Below, piece by piece: positions 1 to 7,939 of a stretch of 44,514 bases of DNA. The DNA lies in the NCBI GenBank assembly GCA_016124795.1, contig WGNB01000049.1, positions 1 through 44,514 on the forward strand, read 5' to 3'. This DNA comes from Rhodopseudomonas sp. (lineage in GTDB: Bacteria; Pseudomonadota; Alphaproteobacteria; Rhizobiales; Xanthobacteraceae). The position numbers and the translations under genes were made by a program. The notes below the pieces were generated by a model that ran no database searches, was not told where the DNA came from, and saw only the letters and a list, made by a program, of their open reading frames with translations. Positions within the stretch are counted from its first letter, which is position 1, and each line of letters starts with the position of its first letter.

Positions 1-60
1 AAGACTTCACTCTATCGCCTTGGCAATGCGAAAGAAACCGATGCCGACGGGATGTTTTAA
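1..60 (+). CDS. C-terminal end of an unidentified protein (partial)
   Basis: Frame 1 is open from the window edge to a TAA at 58-60 and would encode a tail ending ...KETDADGMF. The piece is too short to identify. It is listed because the frame runs off the edge and the stop coincides with the start of a palindrome that could belong to the gene's 3' end. It could also be chance open frame. Confidence 0.35.
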   Translation, partial: KTSLYRLGNAKETDADGMF

Positions 61-80
61 TCATCGTTAACGGCGATTAA
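57..80. promoter_or_regulatory. 24-bp near-perfect palindrome with three TTAA steps
   Basis: Three TTAA tetramers start at 57, 67 and 77, exactly 10 bp apart. The whole 24-bp stretch matches its own reverse complement at 20 of 24 positions and is centred on GTTAAC. The 10-bp period puts all three on one helix face, as expected of an operator. A role as operator or as the end of the upstream gene is inference. Confidence 0.4.
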
Positions 81-186
81 TCATAAACGCCTGTCGCCTG
101 ATCGGGGAGGGAAAACGGCGCGCCGTACCGGCAATTTGCTGCGTCGGCCCGATCAGCGATCGTCGGAAACGTCAGGAGAAAGGAAA

Positions 187-225
187 ATGGCGACTTTTTT
201 CCGGCGAAACCGAGGCACAGGTTAA
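187..225 (+). CDS. Possible 12-codon leader ORF
   Basis: An ATG at 187 is preceded by GGAG at 175-178 and AGGAAA at 181-186. It opens a 12-codon frame with two Phe and three Arg that stops at 223-225. The ribosome-binding site is better than that of many real genes here, but such a short frame may be chance. It lies about 120 nt before the Hpt gene and could be a leader peptide. Confidence 0.22.
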   Translation: MATFFRRNRGTG

Positions 226-347
226 CCGCGGTCGGACCGCGTTGTCCGAAAATGGGTCAGCGCGTTGCGGGCGTTAACCATACCTTGGTGCGGTCCAAGC
301 AGAATGGCCGGCGGGCTTTTCGAAAAAGTTCGGCAGGAGGTAGTGGT

Positions 348-719
348 ATGGTGCTTGAGGCGATGGAGACCGGGGACGCAAGTGAGGTGATCGACCGCCG
401 GCACCTGCATCGCATGACCTGCGGCGACCGCGGTCTGGAGCAGGAGGTGCTGCGGCTGTTCGACCGGCAGGCCGGCCTGTTGATCGCGCGGATGCGCGAC
501 AGCGATGCCCGCGCGATCGGCGCGATCGCGCACACGCTCAAGGGTTCGGCGGTCGGTATCGGCGCCGGCCAGGTCGCCAATGCGGCGGAGACCGCCGAGC
601 GCGTGGCGGCAGGATCGTCAGCCGCCGACGCGCGCGATGTCAGGCAGGCCATCGACCGGCTGGCCGAGGCGGTGGAGACCGCGCGGGCGCTGATTGCCGT
701 GATGCTGGCCGAGGCCTGA
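348..719 (+). CDS. Hpt domain phosphotransfer protein
   Basis: A 123-residue single-domain histidine phosphotransfer protein, which would carry phosphate between a hybrid sensor kinase and a response regulator in the cytoplasm. The signature AHTLKGSAVGIGA places the phosphorylatable histidine at residue 62, in the second helix of a predicted all-helical bundle. The family norm is about 100-130 residues. A longer in-frame ORF begins at 252, but the ATG at 348 follows an excellent AGGAGG at 335-340, so that start is preferred. No kinase or receiver gene is adjacent in the window, so the partners are unknown. The end of the gene is Ala/Arg/Glu-rich helix. Confidence 0.85.
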   Translation: MVLEAMETGDASEVIDRRHLHRMTCGDRGLEQEVLRLFDRQAGLLIARMRDSDARAIGAIAHTLKGSAVGIGAGQVANAAETAERVAAGSSAADARDVRQAIDRLAEAVETARALIAVMLAEA

Positions 720-836
720 GCGCGTCTGGCGCTGCCGGCTGAATGACGTTATACGAAGCCGCGCGTGGCCGGCCGGCTGCGCATCCTGTCCTTGCCGCCC
801 TCGGTTCGCCGACATTGAGCACGCCGTAAACAGATC

Positions 837-1157
837 ATGCCGAAAATCAATTTCATCGACGCCAGCGGCACCCTTCGCACGGTCGAAGCCGATAACGGCT
901 CCACCGTCATGGAAGCCGCGATCCGTAACAATGTCCCCGGCATCGAGGCTGAATGCGGCGGCGCCTGTGCCTGCGCCACCTGCCATGTCTACATCGCCGA
1001 GGACTGGCGCGAAAAAGTCGGTCCGCCGTCGCCGATGGAAGAGGACATGCTCGACTTCGGTTATGACGTGCGGCCGAATTCGCGGTTGTCGTGCCAGATC
1101 AAGGTCAGCGCCGAGCTTGACGGCCTGACGGTGACGACGCCGGAGCGGCAGGCTTAA
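837..1157 (+). CDS. 2Fe-2S ferredoxin, adrenodoxin type
   Basis: A 106-residue soluble [2Fe-2S] ferredoxin. The ligands are visible as Cys40, Cys46, Cys49 and Cys86, i.e. C-x5-C-x2-C plus a distal C, with the family sequence [14 protein letters not shown]. The acidic stretch [10 protein letters not shown] around residues 66-75 is the usual partner-docking helix of vertebrate-type/ISC ferredoxins. Such proteins pass electrons to cytochromes P450, ring hydroxylases or the Fe-S assembly system. No P450, reductase or isc gene adjoins it here, so its partner cannot be told. The start lacks a strong ribosome-binding site but matches the family N-terminus. Confidence 0.9.
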   Translation: MPKINFIDASGTLRTVEADNGSTVMEAAIRNNVPGIEAECGGACACATCHVYIAEDWREKVGPPSPMEEDMLDFGYDVRPNSRLSCQIKVSAELDGLTVTTPERQA

Positions 1158-1621
1158 CGCGCGGGTTCGCCGCCGCGATAACGCCACGGCTCCAGTCGCG
1201 CCAGCGCTTCCGGCGTCAAGGGCCGCGACCGTCGCGTGACGGTGTCCAGCATCACCAAGGTGGCGCGGTTGGCGGCCACGCAGACATCGCCGTTGAAGAT
1301 CGCCTGCGTCATGACGAATGAACTGCGGCCGACGTCGGCGAGTGCGGTGCCGATCTCGACATCGCCCGGCCAATGCAGTTCGTTCAGGAAATCGATTTCC
1401 TGACGCACCAGAACGTAAGTGGCGTTCGCCACGCCGATGCCGAGATCGCGGTCGCGAAACAGGGCGACCCGGCCGCTTTCGAAATAAGTCGCGAACACCG
1501 CGTTGTTGACGTGACCTTGCGCGTCGAGATCGCCGAAGCGAACGACATCGCGCACGCGATGCGGATAGTCGGCAAGTCGCGGCATCGGTTTGCGCGGGCG
1601 CGGGGCGGTCTGGTCGTTCAC
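1154..1621 (-). CDS. Acyl-CoA thioesterase, hot-dog fold (4HBT/YbgC family)
   Basis: A 155-residue single hot-dog domain that should hydrolyse acyl- or aroyl-CoA thioesters in the cytoplasm. The motif [12 protein letters not shown] carries the presumed catalytic Asp33, followed by the helix [15 protein letters not shown]. The frame is open further upstream to 1708, but that would overlap the neighbouring hydrolase. The GTG at 1621 has GAGGA eight bases before it and removes the overlap, so it is preferred. An ATG at residue 13 is an alternative. The stop overlaps the last bases of the ferredoxin gene on the other strand (convergent ends). Substrate unknown. Confidence 0.82.
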   Translation of the reverse strand: MNDQTAPRPRKPMPRLADYPHRVRDVVRFGDLDAQGHVNNAVFATYFESGRVALFRDRDLGIGVANATYVLVRQEIDFLNELHWPGDVEIGTALADVGRSSFVMTQAIFNGDVCVAANRATLVMLDTVTRRSRPLTPEALARLEPWRYRGGEPAR

Positions 1622-1668
1622 GTCGGGAGTCCTCGATCGGGCGGGGTTTGGATAAGCGGGCTTATGCT

Positions 1669-2763
1669 TCAGTTCGTCGCCTTGTCGTCGACGACGAAGA
1701 TGCGGCAATCTTTTGCGCCGGCCGAGCGGCAGAATTCGAGCGCGCCGGCGACGGCATCCTCGGTGCTGCGCCGGCCGCTCCGCCAGCCGAAATAGCCGCC
1801 GGGATTGACGGCGAAAGCTTTATGCGGACCGGCCCGCAGGAACAAGGCAAAGGCTTCGCGTCCGCGCGCCGAGAGTTGCGGCGGCGGTTTCAGATTCGGC
1901 AATGGCGGCAGGTCCATCGGCTTCGCGCGTTGCGTCAATTTGTGCTGGGCCAGGAATGCATCGACATAAGGCGTCCAGAGCGGGATGCCGGCCGACGAAA
2001 ACAACTGGTGGCCGTCCTTGCCGAAGGCCGGCGCGTGAATGTAGTCGGCGTTGCCGCCCGCGCCGGTGAAAGCGGCGTAGAGCTTGTCGGCCAGCGGCGG
2101 CGCAAAGAAGTGGTCGTTGGCGGTGTAGACCCACAGCATCGGAACGCGCGCGGTCTTGCCGAAGGTGTGGAAAGCCGCCACCAGCCGATCGGCGCGGCAA
2201 ACGTCGTAATCCGCGCGCGACCCGCGACCGCCGGCGAAACTGATGGCGGCAACCAGACCGGGCGGTGGATCGGCGGCAAGTCCGACCGTCGCCAGGCCGC
2301 CGGCCGATTGGCCGACCGCGACGATACGGCTGCCGTCAATGTCGGAGCGCGCGCTCAGCGCGTGAATCGCCGCCTTGAGATCGCGCACCGCGGTTTTGGT
2401 CGGCGTCACGTAGTCGGGATCGGAGCAGCCGCGCCGGTTTTCGGCAAAGCCGCCGCCCGAGTTGCCGTAGCCGCGCCGCATCACCACCGCAACCGCGAAG
2501 CCGCGCCGGGCGAATTCCATCGCCACCGGATATTGCGATGTCGCCGTCATCTTGGCGCGGTCGCGGCCATCGCGCGGCGCGCCATGGCTCAGCAGCACAA
2601 GTGGATAGCGGCCGGGCGCATCGGGCCGCAGCAGCATCGCTTCGAGCCCTGCAGCGCCGGCCTCGCGCATCGGGATGCGAAGATCCTCGCGGTGATAAGT
2701 CTGGGCGCCCGCCGGCGTGGCCAGCAGCGCGACGATCAGTGCGAATAGGGCCCGGCCGATCAT
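1669..2763 (-). CDS. Exported alpha/beta hydrolase (dienelactone hydrolase-like)
   Basis: A 364-residue hydrolase with an N-terminal Sec-type signal peptide (about residues 1-21, ending AGA). The nucleophile elbow GQSAGG gives Ser153. The acid is probably Asp217 in ANDHFF and the base His252 in KDGHQLF, so the triad is complete. The oxyanion region LLSHGAPRDG is near residue 58. It is longer than minimal dienelactone hydrolases because of a C-terminal module of about 90 residues with a GGYFGW motif and two Cys, perhaps a disulfide. It is probably a periplasmic esterase or peptidase-like enzyme. Its stop lies 47 nt upstream of the thioesterase start on the same strand, so the two may be cotranscribed. 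Confidence 0.8.
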   Translation of the reverse strand: MIGRALFALIVALLATPAGAQTYHREDLRIPMREAGAAGLEAMLLRPDAPGRYPLVLLSHGAPRDGRDRAKMTATSQYPVAMEFARRGFAVAVVMRRGYGNSGGGFAENRRGCSDPDYVTPTKTAVRDLKAAIHALSARSDIDGSRIVAVGQSAGGLATVGLAADPPPGLVAAISFAGGRGSRADYDVCRADRLVAAFHTFGKTARVPMLWVYTANDHFFAPPLADKLYAAFTGAGGNADYIHAPAFGKDGHQLFSSAGIPLWTPYVDAFLAQHKLTQRAKPMDLPPLPNLKPPPQLSARGREAFALFLRAGPHKAFAVNPGGYFGWRSGRRSTEDAVAGALEFCRSAGAKDCRIFVVDDKATN

Positions 2764-2830
2764 GACGGCATTCCGCCGGCAGCGTTTCGGTGGGGTCGAC
2801 GGCGGGTATCGAAGCGCTTGGGCACGGCGT

Positions 2831-3589
2831 CTACCGTGCCGGCGGCGCGACGGTCGCGGTCTGGCCGCTGCGCTTGAGCGCCTCGGCGACGAAGCCGGAT
2901 GCTTTCATCGCCTCGACAAAGGCGCGCAAGTAAGCGGCGCCGGCCAGCCGACCCTTTGGCGTGCCCATCGCCTGTTGAATTTCCATGAAGTGGCCGGCCA
3001 TCACCCGCATGTCCGGATGATCCTTGGCATAGGCGTCGAGCGGCTGACGCACGCCGGCAACCGCTTCGAGCTCGTCGTTGATGAAGAGGTCGATCATCGC
3101 GCGTCCGCCGCCGGCGGAAGCATGTACGATGGTGGCGTTCTTGATGGTGCGCGAGAGATAGAGGTCGTAGGCCGATTTGAGGCCTACGGCGATGCGCACG
3201 CCCGGCCGGTCGACGTCGGCGATTTCCTTGAGCGGCGAATCCTGTCGCACCATGTAGGTGCCTTCGATGATGACGTAAGGCGCGGTGAACTCGATGACGG
3301 CGGCGCGCACCGGCTCGATGGCGACGAAGGCGATATCCCAGGCATTGGTGGTGGCGCCGTCGAAGACCTTGCCGGCGGCGTCATGCGGGATCAGCTCGGC
3401 CTCGACGCCCAGCCATTTGCCGAGTTCACGCGCCAGATCGGGCGTGACGCCCTTGGGCGCGCCGGTCGTCGCGTCTTTCTGCGCCAGCACGCCATTGCCG
3501 AGATTGATAGCGGCGCGCAATTTTCCGGTCGGCGCGAGTTCGCTCAGGACGGCGGCATCGGGTTTCAAGGGCTCGGGGTTCAAGGACAT
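2831..3589 (-). CDS. Solute-binding protein family 3 lacking a signal peptide
   Basis: A 252-residue protein with the fold signature of periplasmic amino-acid-binding proteins: GKLRAAINLGNG near residue 22, GVTPDLARELGKWLG, WDIAFVAIEPVRA, FTAPYVIIEGTYMV and VRIAVGLKSAYD in order. Members normally capture polar amino acids for ABC transporters or act as sensor domains. Here the N-terminus is short and hydrophilic with no hydrophobic signal segment, and the bases upstream of the ATG do not encode one in frame. GGAG precedes the start by 10 nt. There is no permease or ATPase gene next to it. It may be a cytoplasmic ligand-binding or cyclohexadienyl-dehydratase-like enzyme, or have a misread 5' end. 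Confidence 0.75.
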   Translation of the reverse strand: MSLNPEPLKPDAAVLSELAPTGKLRAAINLGNGVLAQKDATTGAPKGVTPDLARELGKWLGVEAELIPHDAAGKVFDGATTNAWDIAFVAIEPVRAAVIEFTAPYVIIEGTYMVRQDSPLKEIADVDRPGVRIAVGLKSAYDLYLSRTIKNATIVHASAGGGRAMIDLFINDELEAVAGVRQPLDAYAKDHPDMRVMAGHFMEIQQAMGTPKGRLAGAAYLRAFVEAMKASGFVAEALKRSGQTATVAPPAR

Positions 3590-3668
3590 GGTCGGCGCGG
3601 GCTCCTGATCGGTGAGAAGACACCGGAAGCGGCGTCCGCGCTTTCACTAGCACGGCTCTTCGCCGGTT

Positions 3669-5060
3669 TCACCCCGACGCCGGTTGAAGCCGGCGCTGCG
3701 CGATCAGGATGGCGATGGCGAAAGGCGCCAGCAGCGCCAGCCGGCTTTGATAGCGGTCGACCGGATGCGAGAACACGCCACAGATCGTGGCGTTGGCCAG
3801 CAGCGCCAACATGATGACCAGACAGAGCGCGGTGGTTTCCGGCGAGAGGCCGAGCCGGCGGCGTAACAGCAAGGCAAGGCACAGCCCGGCGATGGCGAAG
3901 CCCGCGGCGGGTATGTGGATGAAATTGAGCGGGCCGACATCGAAGCCTTCGCTTTGCTGACGCGCCGCCATCAAGGCCGGCTGCCACTGCGGGATCAGTT
4001 CCTTGAACGACCAGAAGGTCGGATCGTTATCGTCGACGCTGACCTCGGTGGCGAAGCTGACGAACTGGCTCAGCGTCGCGGTGACGGCGGTGGTGAGATG
4101 CGCGAGCGGATAACGCTCGAGCGTCGCCAGGATGATGCGGCGTTCTTCCGGTTCGTAGGCGCGCCAGCCGCCGAGTTTGTACAAAGGCGTGTCGCCCCAC
4201 AGCCAGTCGTCGGCGATGTCGGGCATCGTGGTGCGATAGGCGCACAGTTTGATCGACGGGTCGGGGCACTGGTCGTCGAGGTAGCGCTTGACCAGCCCGT
4301 CCTCGACCAGACGGCCGAACAGGAAGGTGACGCCACCGGGGGTAAAGCCGAAGGTGCCGGTCAGTGCGAGATTTGAAACCGGGCACAGCATCAGGCCGGC
4401 GGCGACAGCGGCGGCGGCAAAGTGGAGGCGCGGTTTCGGCAGGGCCAGGCGGCGGATGAACGACAGCACCAACAGCGCGAGGATGATGCCGACCGCCATG
4501 CCGGCGGCGGCCATGTGGCTCGGAATCGCGAAGGCGATCACGGCGGCCATGCCGAAGCGCTCGGTGCGGGTCGTTTGACCGTCGGCATAGGTCAGGCCGT
4601 AAAGCGCCAGGATGGCGGCCGGGAACAGGATGTCCGGCATCAACTGGCCGGCAAACCAGGGCAGGCTGGTGACGACGGTGAGCAAGGCAACCACGCCGAA
4701 AGCCAGCCACGGTCGTCCGCCCAGATGGTTGATCCGCAGCGTCAGGCTGAACAGCCAGGCCATCATCGCCGACTGGACGATAATGCAAGGCCAGAAGCCG
4801 AGCGGGATGCCGAGCACGAGGAAGAAGCCATAGAGCGCCGAGCGGCCGTTGGCGATCTCGTGTTGCATCGGTGCGGAAAAATAGCCGCCGGTATCGGGAA
4901 AAATCAGCGGGAAGCCGTTCCACAGCGCCGGTGCCAGCATCACCAGCATCATGCCGGCGATGGCCAGCCCCCAGTTGAGATCGAGCGTGACGCCGGCGGC
5001 GCGCAAGCTCGCGGCCGGTATGGCTATCGCGCGCGCCCCCCGTTGCGGTCTGTCTGCCAT
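3669..5060 (-). CDS. Multi-pass membrane protein, paralogue A of a tandem pair
   Basis: A 463-residue integral membrane protein with about 9-11 hydrophobic segments, no recognised name, and a layout like GT-C glycosyltransferases or EpsG-type polysaccharide proteins. It shares ordered landmarks with the next gene: WNGFPL followed by DTGGY in the first loop (near residue 50), an EDGLVKRYLDD...CPD...KLC loop near the middle, ADDWLWGD just after it, and an R-Y pair in the last third. The ATG at 5060 has GGGG upstream and drops an unlikely 23-residue extension. It lies 130 nt downstream of its paralogue on the same strand. Function unknown; cell-surface glycan work is a guess from topology only. 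Confidence 0.75.
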   Translation of the reverse strand: MADRPQRGARAIAIPAASLRAAGVTLDLNWGLAIAGMMLVMLAPALWNGFPLIFPDTGGYFSAPMQHEIANGRSALYGFFLVLGIPLGFWPCIIVQSAMMAWLFSLTLRINHLGGRPWLAFGVVALLTVVTSLPWFAGQLMPDILFPAAILALYGLTYADGQTTRTERFGMAAVIAFAIPSHMAAAGMAVGIILALLVLSFIRRLALPKPRLHFAAAAVAAGLMLCPVSNLALTGTFGFTPGGVTFLFGRLVEDGLVKRYLDDQCPDPSIKLCAYRTTMPDIADDWLWGDTPLYKLGGWRAYEPEERRIILATLERYPLAHLTTAVTATLSQFVSFATEVSVDDNDPTFWSFKELIPQWQPALMAARQQSEGFDVGPLNFIHIPAAGFAIAGLCLALLLRRRLGLSPETTALCLVIMLALLANATICGVFSHPVDRYQSRLALLAPFAIAILIAQRRLQPASG

Positions 5061-5190
5061 CGCAATGCCCCTTGAAGCCCCAATCTCGGGAAACCGGTTG
5101 ACGTCGGCTCGGTGCGTTGAACGAAGCAAAAAACGCGCCGAAGAATTAACGCGGCCGGCGTCGCTTGGTTCGAACTATAAGGGGCGGCAA

Positions 5191-6573
5191 TCAGGCCGGC
5201 AAAATGTCACAGGCGGCCGGCGCGGGCTGCGCTGCCGCGGTCCGCCGTTCGTAGCGGCAGACCAGCGCCAGTCCGACGGCGAAGACCGCCAGCCAGACGA
5301 CGCGGGCGCCATACCGGCTGTGCGCGGTTGCCAGCGTGCCGAAGACGGCGGCGTTGGTCAGGATCGCCACCGTTATGCTGGCGGCCAGTTCGCCGATGTC
5401 GGCGTAGCGCGTCTGGCGCAGGCTGACGAAGGCGATCGCCGGCAGCAACAGCAGCGCCAGCCACGCCACCGGCACCTGCACTTGGTTGATCGCGACAAAC
5501 GATATCTGGCCGTGCTGCTGGTGCGCCGCCTTCATCGCCGGCACGGCGTCGGGCACATGCGCTTCGATGACGCCGTAGGTGTTCCAGATCCAGTTGACGA
5601 CGCCGGCGCCGGTTTCGACCGACACCAGTTGCCGGGCGGTTTCTTCCACCACCGAGCGGAGTTGCTGCCAGGGATATGCGACCAGGCTGTCGAGCGCGAT
5701 GCGCTTCATCTCGTCATGCATGCCGTCGAAGCGGCCGAGCTTGTCGAACATGCTGTCGCCCCAGAAGAAGTCGTCGGCGGCCTGCGGCAGCGCGTTCTTG
5801 TAGGGGCAAAGCTTGAGGGTGCGGTCGGGGCAGTGGTCGTCGAGGTAGCGCTTGACGATGCCGTCTTCCAGCATGCGGCCGAACGACAGCGCATAGCCGC
5901 CCGGCGCCCAGGCATATTTGCCGGTGACGACGCCATTGGCCGCGATCACCATCAGCGTCGACAGCAGCAGCGCCGACATCGCCCGCAGCAGGCGTGTATA
6001 AGGAATGCGGGCGCTGTCGAAGAGCCAGACCACGGTGGCGATCGCCACCAGGCCCAGCAGCATCGCCATGGTGCCGCTATGGGTCGCGGCCGAGGCCGCC
6101 ACCAGCACGATCAGTGCGATCCGTTCGCCCCGGCGCAGGCTGTCGTCGCGCAGCAGCAGCAGATAAAGCGCCAGCACGCTCAGCGCGGCGAAAATATCGG
6201 TCAGCAGAATGGCGGTCAGGAAAGCCAGCGTGCTCACCACCGACAGCGCCGCGACCATGCCGATCAGCAGCAGCGGCCGCTGTCCGAGACCGTGCGCGCG
6301 CAGCGTCAGGCCGAGCACCCACACCGTTAGCGCCGACTGGACGATGGTGACCGGGAAGAAATCGGCCCAGCGGCCCGCGACCAGCAACAGGCCATAGGGC
6401 ACCGAACGGTTGATCTCGAGCTTGTGCTCGAACCACGGCGTCAGGTAGCCGCCGGTGTCGTATTGCAGCAGCGGGAAGCCGTTCCAGATCGCCGGCGCGA
6501 CCAGGATCGCGACGCAAGTCAGGCAGGCCAGCGCCCAGATCAGGCGCTCAGACAGACGGTCGTTCAGGGGCAT
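5191..6573 (-). CDS. Multi-pass membrane protein, paralogue B of a tandem pair
   Basis: A 460-residue membrane protein homologous along its length to the gene downstream. It begins with one transmembrane helix, then WNGFPLLQYDTGGY, with further helices to about residue 225. A predicted external loop of roughly 125 residues holds EDGIVKRYLDD, CPDRTLKLC and ADDFFWGD. The C-terminal helices include HSRYGARVVW. The two loop cysteines occur in both paralogues at the same spacing and could form a periplasmic disulfide. GGGAG lies 10 nt before the ATG. It is divergent from the VWA gene, with 71 nt between the starts. No catalytic motif I can name. Confidence 0.75.
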   Translation of the reverse strand: MPLNDRLSERLIWALACLTCVAILVAPAIWNGFPLLQYDTGGYLTPWFEHKLEINRSVPYGLLLVAGRWADFFPVTIVQSALTVWVLGLTLRAHGLGQRPLLLIGMVAALSVVSTLAFLTAILLTDIFAALSVLALYLLLLRDDSLRRGERIALIVLVAASAATHSGTMAMLLGLVAIATVVWLFDSARIPYTRLLRAMSALLLSTLMVIAANGVVTGKYAWAPGGYALSFGRMLEDGIVKRYLDDHCPDRTLKLCPYKNALPQAADDFFWGDSMFDKLGRFDGMHDEMKRIALDSLVAYPWQQLRSVVEETARQLVSVETGAGVVNWIWNTYGVIEAHVPDAVPAMKAAHQQHGQISFVAINQVQVPVAWLALLLLPAIAFVSLRQTRYADIGELAASITVAILTNAAVFGTLATAHSRYGARVVWLAVFAVGLALVCRYERRTAAAQPAPAACDILPA

Positions 6574-6644
6574 TCGCGGAAGTCTCCCGGCCGGGTCCTT
6601 TTAGCCGGCTTGACGGCCACCGGGCTAGGGGGAAATGTTGTCCG

Positions 6645-7820
6645 ATGTTTGTCACCTTTTTCAACGACCTGAAAGCTGCCGGCGTTCCGGTGTCCTTGCG
6701 CGAATACCTCACGTTGATGGAGGCGATGCAGGCCGATCTGGCGTCGCGCAAGGTCGAGGATTTCTATTATCTGGCGCGCGCCACGCTGGTGAAGGACGAG
6801 CGCAATATCGACAAGTTCGACCGGGTTTTCGGCGCCGCCTTCAAGGGGCTGGAGAGCCTCGGCGACGGCGCGCTGGCCGGCGATATTCCAGCCGAATGGC
6901 TGAAGAAGCTGGCCGATAAATTCCTCACCGAGGAAGAGAAAAAGCAGATCGAGGCGCTTGGCGGCCTCGACAAGCTGCTCGAGACCCTGAAGCAGCGGAT
7001 GGCCGAACAGAAGGGCCGCCACCAGGGCGGTTCGAAATGGATCGGCACCGGCGGCACCTCTCCTTTCGGTAATGGCGGCTACAACCCGGAAGGCATCCGC
7101 ATCGGCGGCGAGAGCACGCATAAGCGCGCGGTCAAGGTCTGGGACAAACGCGAGTTCAAGGACCTCGACGATGACGTCGAACTCGGCACCCGCAACATCA
7201 AGGTGGCGCTGCGCCGCCTGCGCAAATTCGCCCGCACCGGGCAGGCCGACGAACTCGATCTCGACGGCACCATCCAGGGCACCGCGCACAAGGGCTATCT
7301 CGATATCCAGATGCGGCCGCAGCGGCACAACGCGGTCAAGGTGCTGCTGTTCTTCGATATCGGCGGCTCGATGGACTGGCACATCAAGGCGACCGAGGAA
7401 CTGTTTTCAGCGGCGCGCACCGAATTCAAGCACATGGAGCATTTCTACTTCCACAATTGCCTGTACGAGAAAGTGTGGAAGGAGAACCGCCGGCGCTTTC
7501 AGGCGACGACGCCGACCTGGGACGTGCTGCACACTTATCCGCACGACTACAAGGTCGTGATTGTCGGCGATGCCTCGATGTCGCCTTACGAGATCGCGTC
7601 TGTCGGCGGTTCGGTCGAGCATTATAACGACGAGGCCGGCCAGGTCTGGATCGAACGCCTGACCCGGACCTATCCGGCGACGGTCTGGCTCAACCCGGTG
7701 CCGGAAAAGGAATGGGCCTATACGCATTCCATCCAGATGATGAAGCAGTTGATGGGCGGGCGGATGTATCCACTGACGCTCGACGGCCTCGACCGCGCGA
7801 TGCGGGAGCTGGTGAGGTAG
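6645..7820 (+). CDS. VWA-domain protein of the CoxE/MoxR-partner class
   Basis: A 391-residue cytoplasmic protein with a helical N-terminal half (charged, residues 1-125), a Gly-rich linker around GGSKWIGTGGTSPFGNGG, and a C-terminal von Willebrand A-like domain. The metal-ion-dependent site is of the DIGGSMD type (Asp238, Ser242), in the sequence VKVLLFFDIGGSMDWH. CoxE-like VWA proteins work with MoxR AAA+ ATPases to remodel or insert metal cofactors in target enzymes. The usual arrangement is MoxR directly upstream; here the matching ATPase is at 27001-27846. The start is preceded by AGGGGGA about 12 nt away. No target oxidoreductase is adjacent. Confidence 0.85.
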   Translation: MFVTFFNDLKAAGVPVSLREYLTLMEAMQADLASRKVEDFYYLARATLVKDERNIDKFDRVFGAAFKGLESLGDGALAGDIPAEWLKKLADKFLTEEEKKQIEALGGLDKLLETLKQRMAEQKGRHQGGSKWIGTGGTSPFGNGGYNPEGIRIGGESTHKRAVKVWDKREFKDLDDDVELGTRNIKVALRRLRKFARTGQADELDLDGTIQGTAHKGYLDIQMRPQRHNAVKVLLFFDIGGSMDWHIKATEELFSAARTEFKHMEHFYFHNCLYEKVWKENRRRFQATTPTWDVLHTYPHDYKVVIVGDASMSPYEIASVGGSVEHYNDEAGQVWIERLTRTYPATVWLNPVPEKEWAYTHSIQMMKQLMGGRMYPLTLDGLDRAMRELVR

Positions 7821-7849
7821 GGCGCTCCCCTTTTCGGCCACATTAAATT

Positions 7850-7939
7850 TTGCGACACATATTCTTTAAGGTTGTATTTTATTATCTATACAACTAATAA
7901 GGGTGGCCTTGTCTTTTCCAAACCATAGGAATAGTTGCC
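7850..7939 (+). promoter_or_regulatory. AT-rich promoter region with inverted repeat
   Basis: A stretch of about 70 bp that is strikingly AT-rich against its GC-rich surroundings. GTTGTAT at 7871-7877 is mirrored by ATACAAC at 7888-7894, a perfect 7-bp inverted repeat with a 10-bp spacer. AGGA at 7927-7930 serves as ribosome-binding site for the ATG at 7940. The repeat could be an operator or a hairpin in the 5' leader. Its base composition suggests the downstream gene came in with its own control region. Confidence 0.45.

Noticed and set aside
1648-2748. Long plus-strand ORF (366 codons) opposite the alpha/beta hydrolase
   Set aside because: Arg/Gly/Ala-rich shadow with no family motifs. 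The minus strand encodes a complete catalytic triad and signal peptide.
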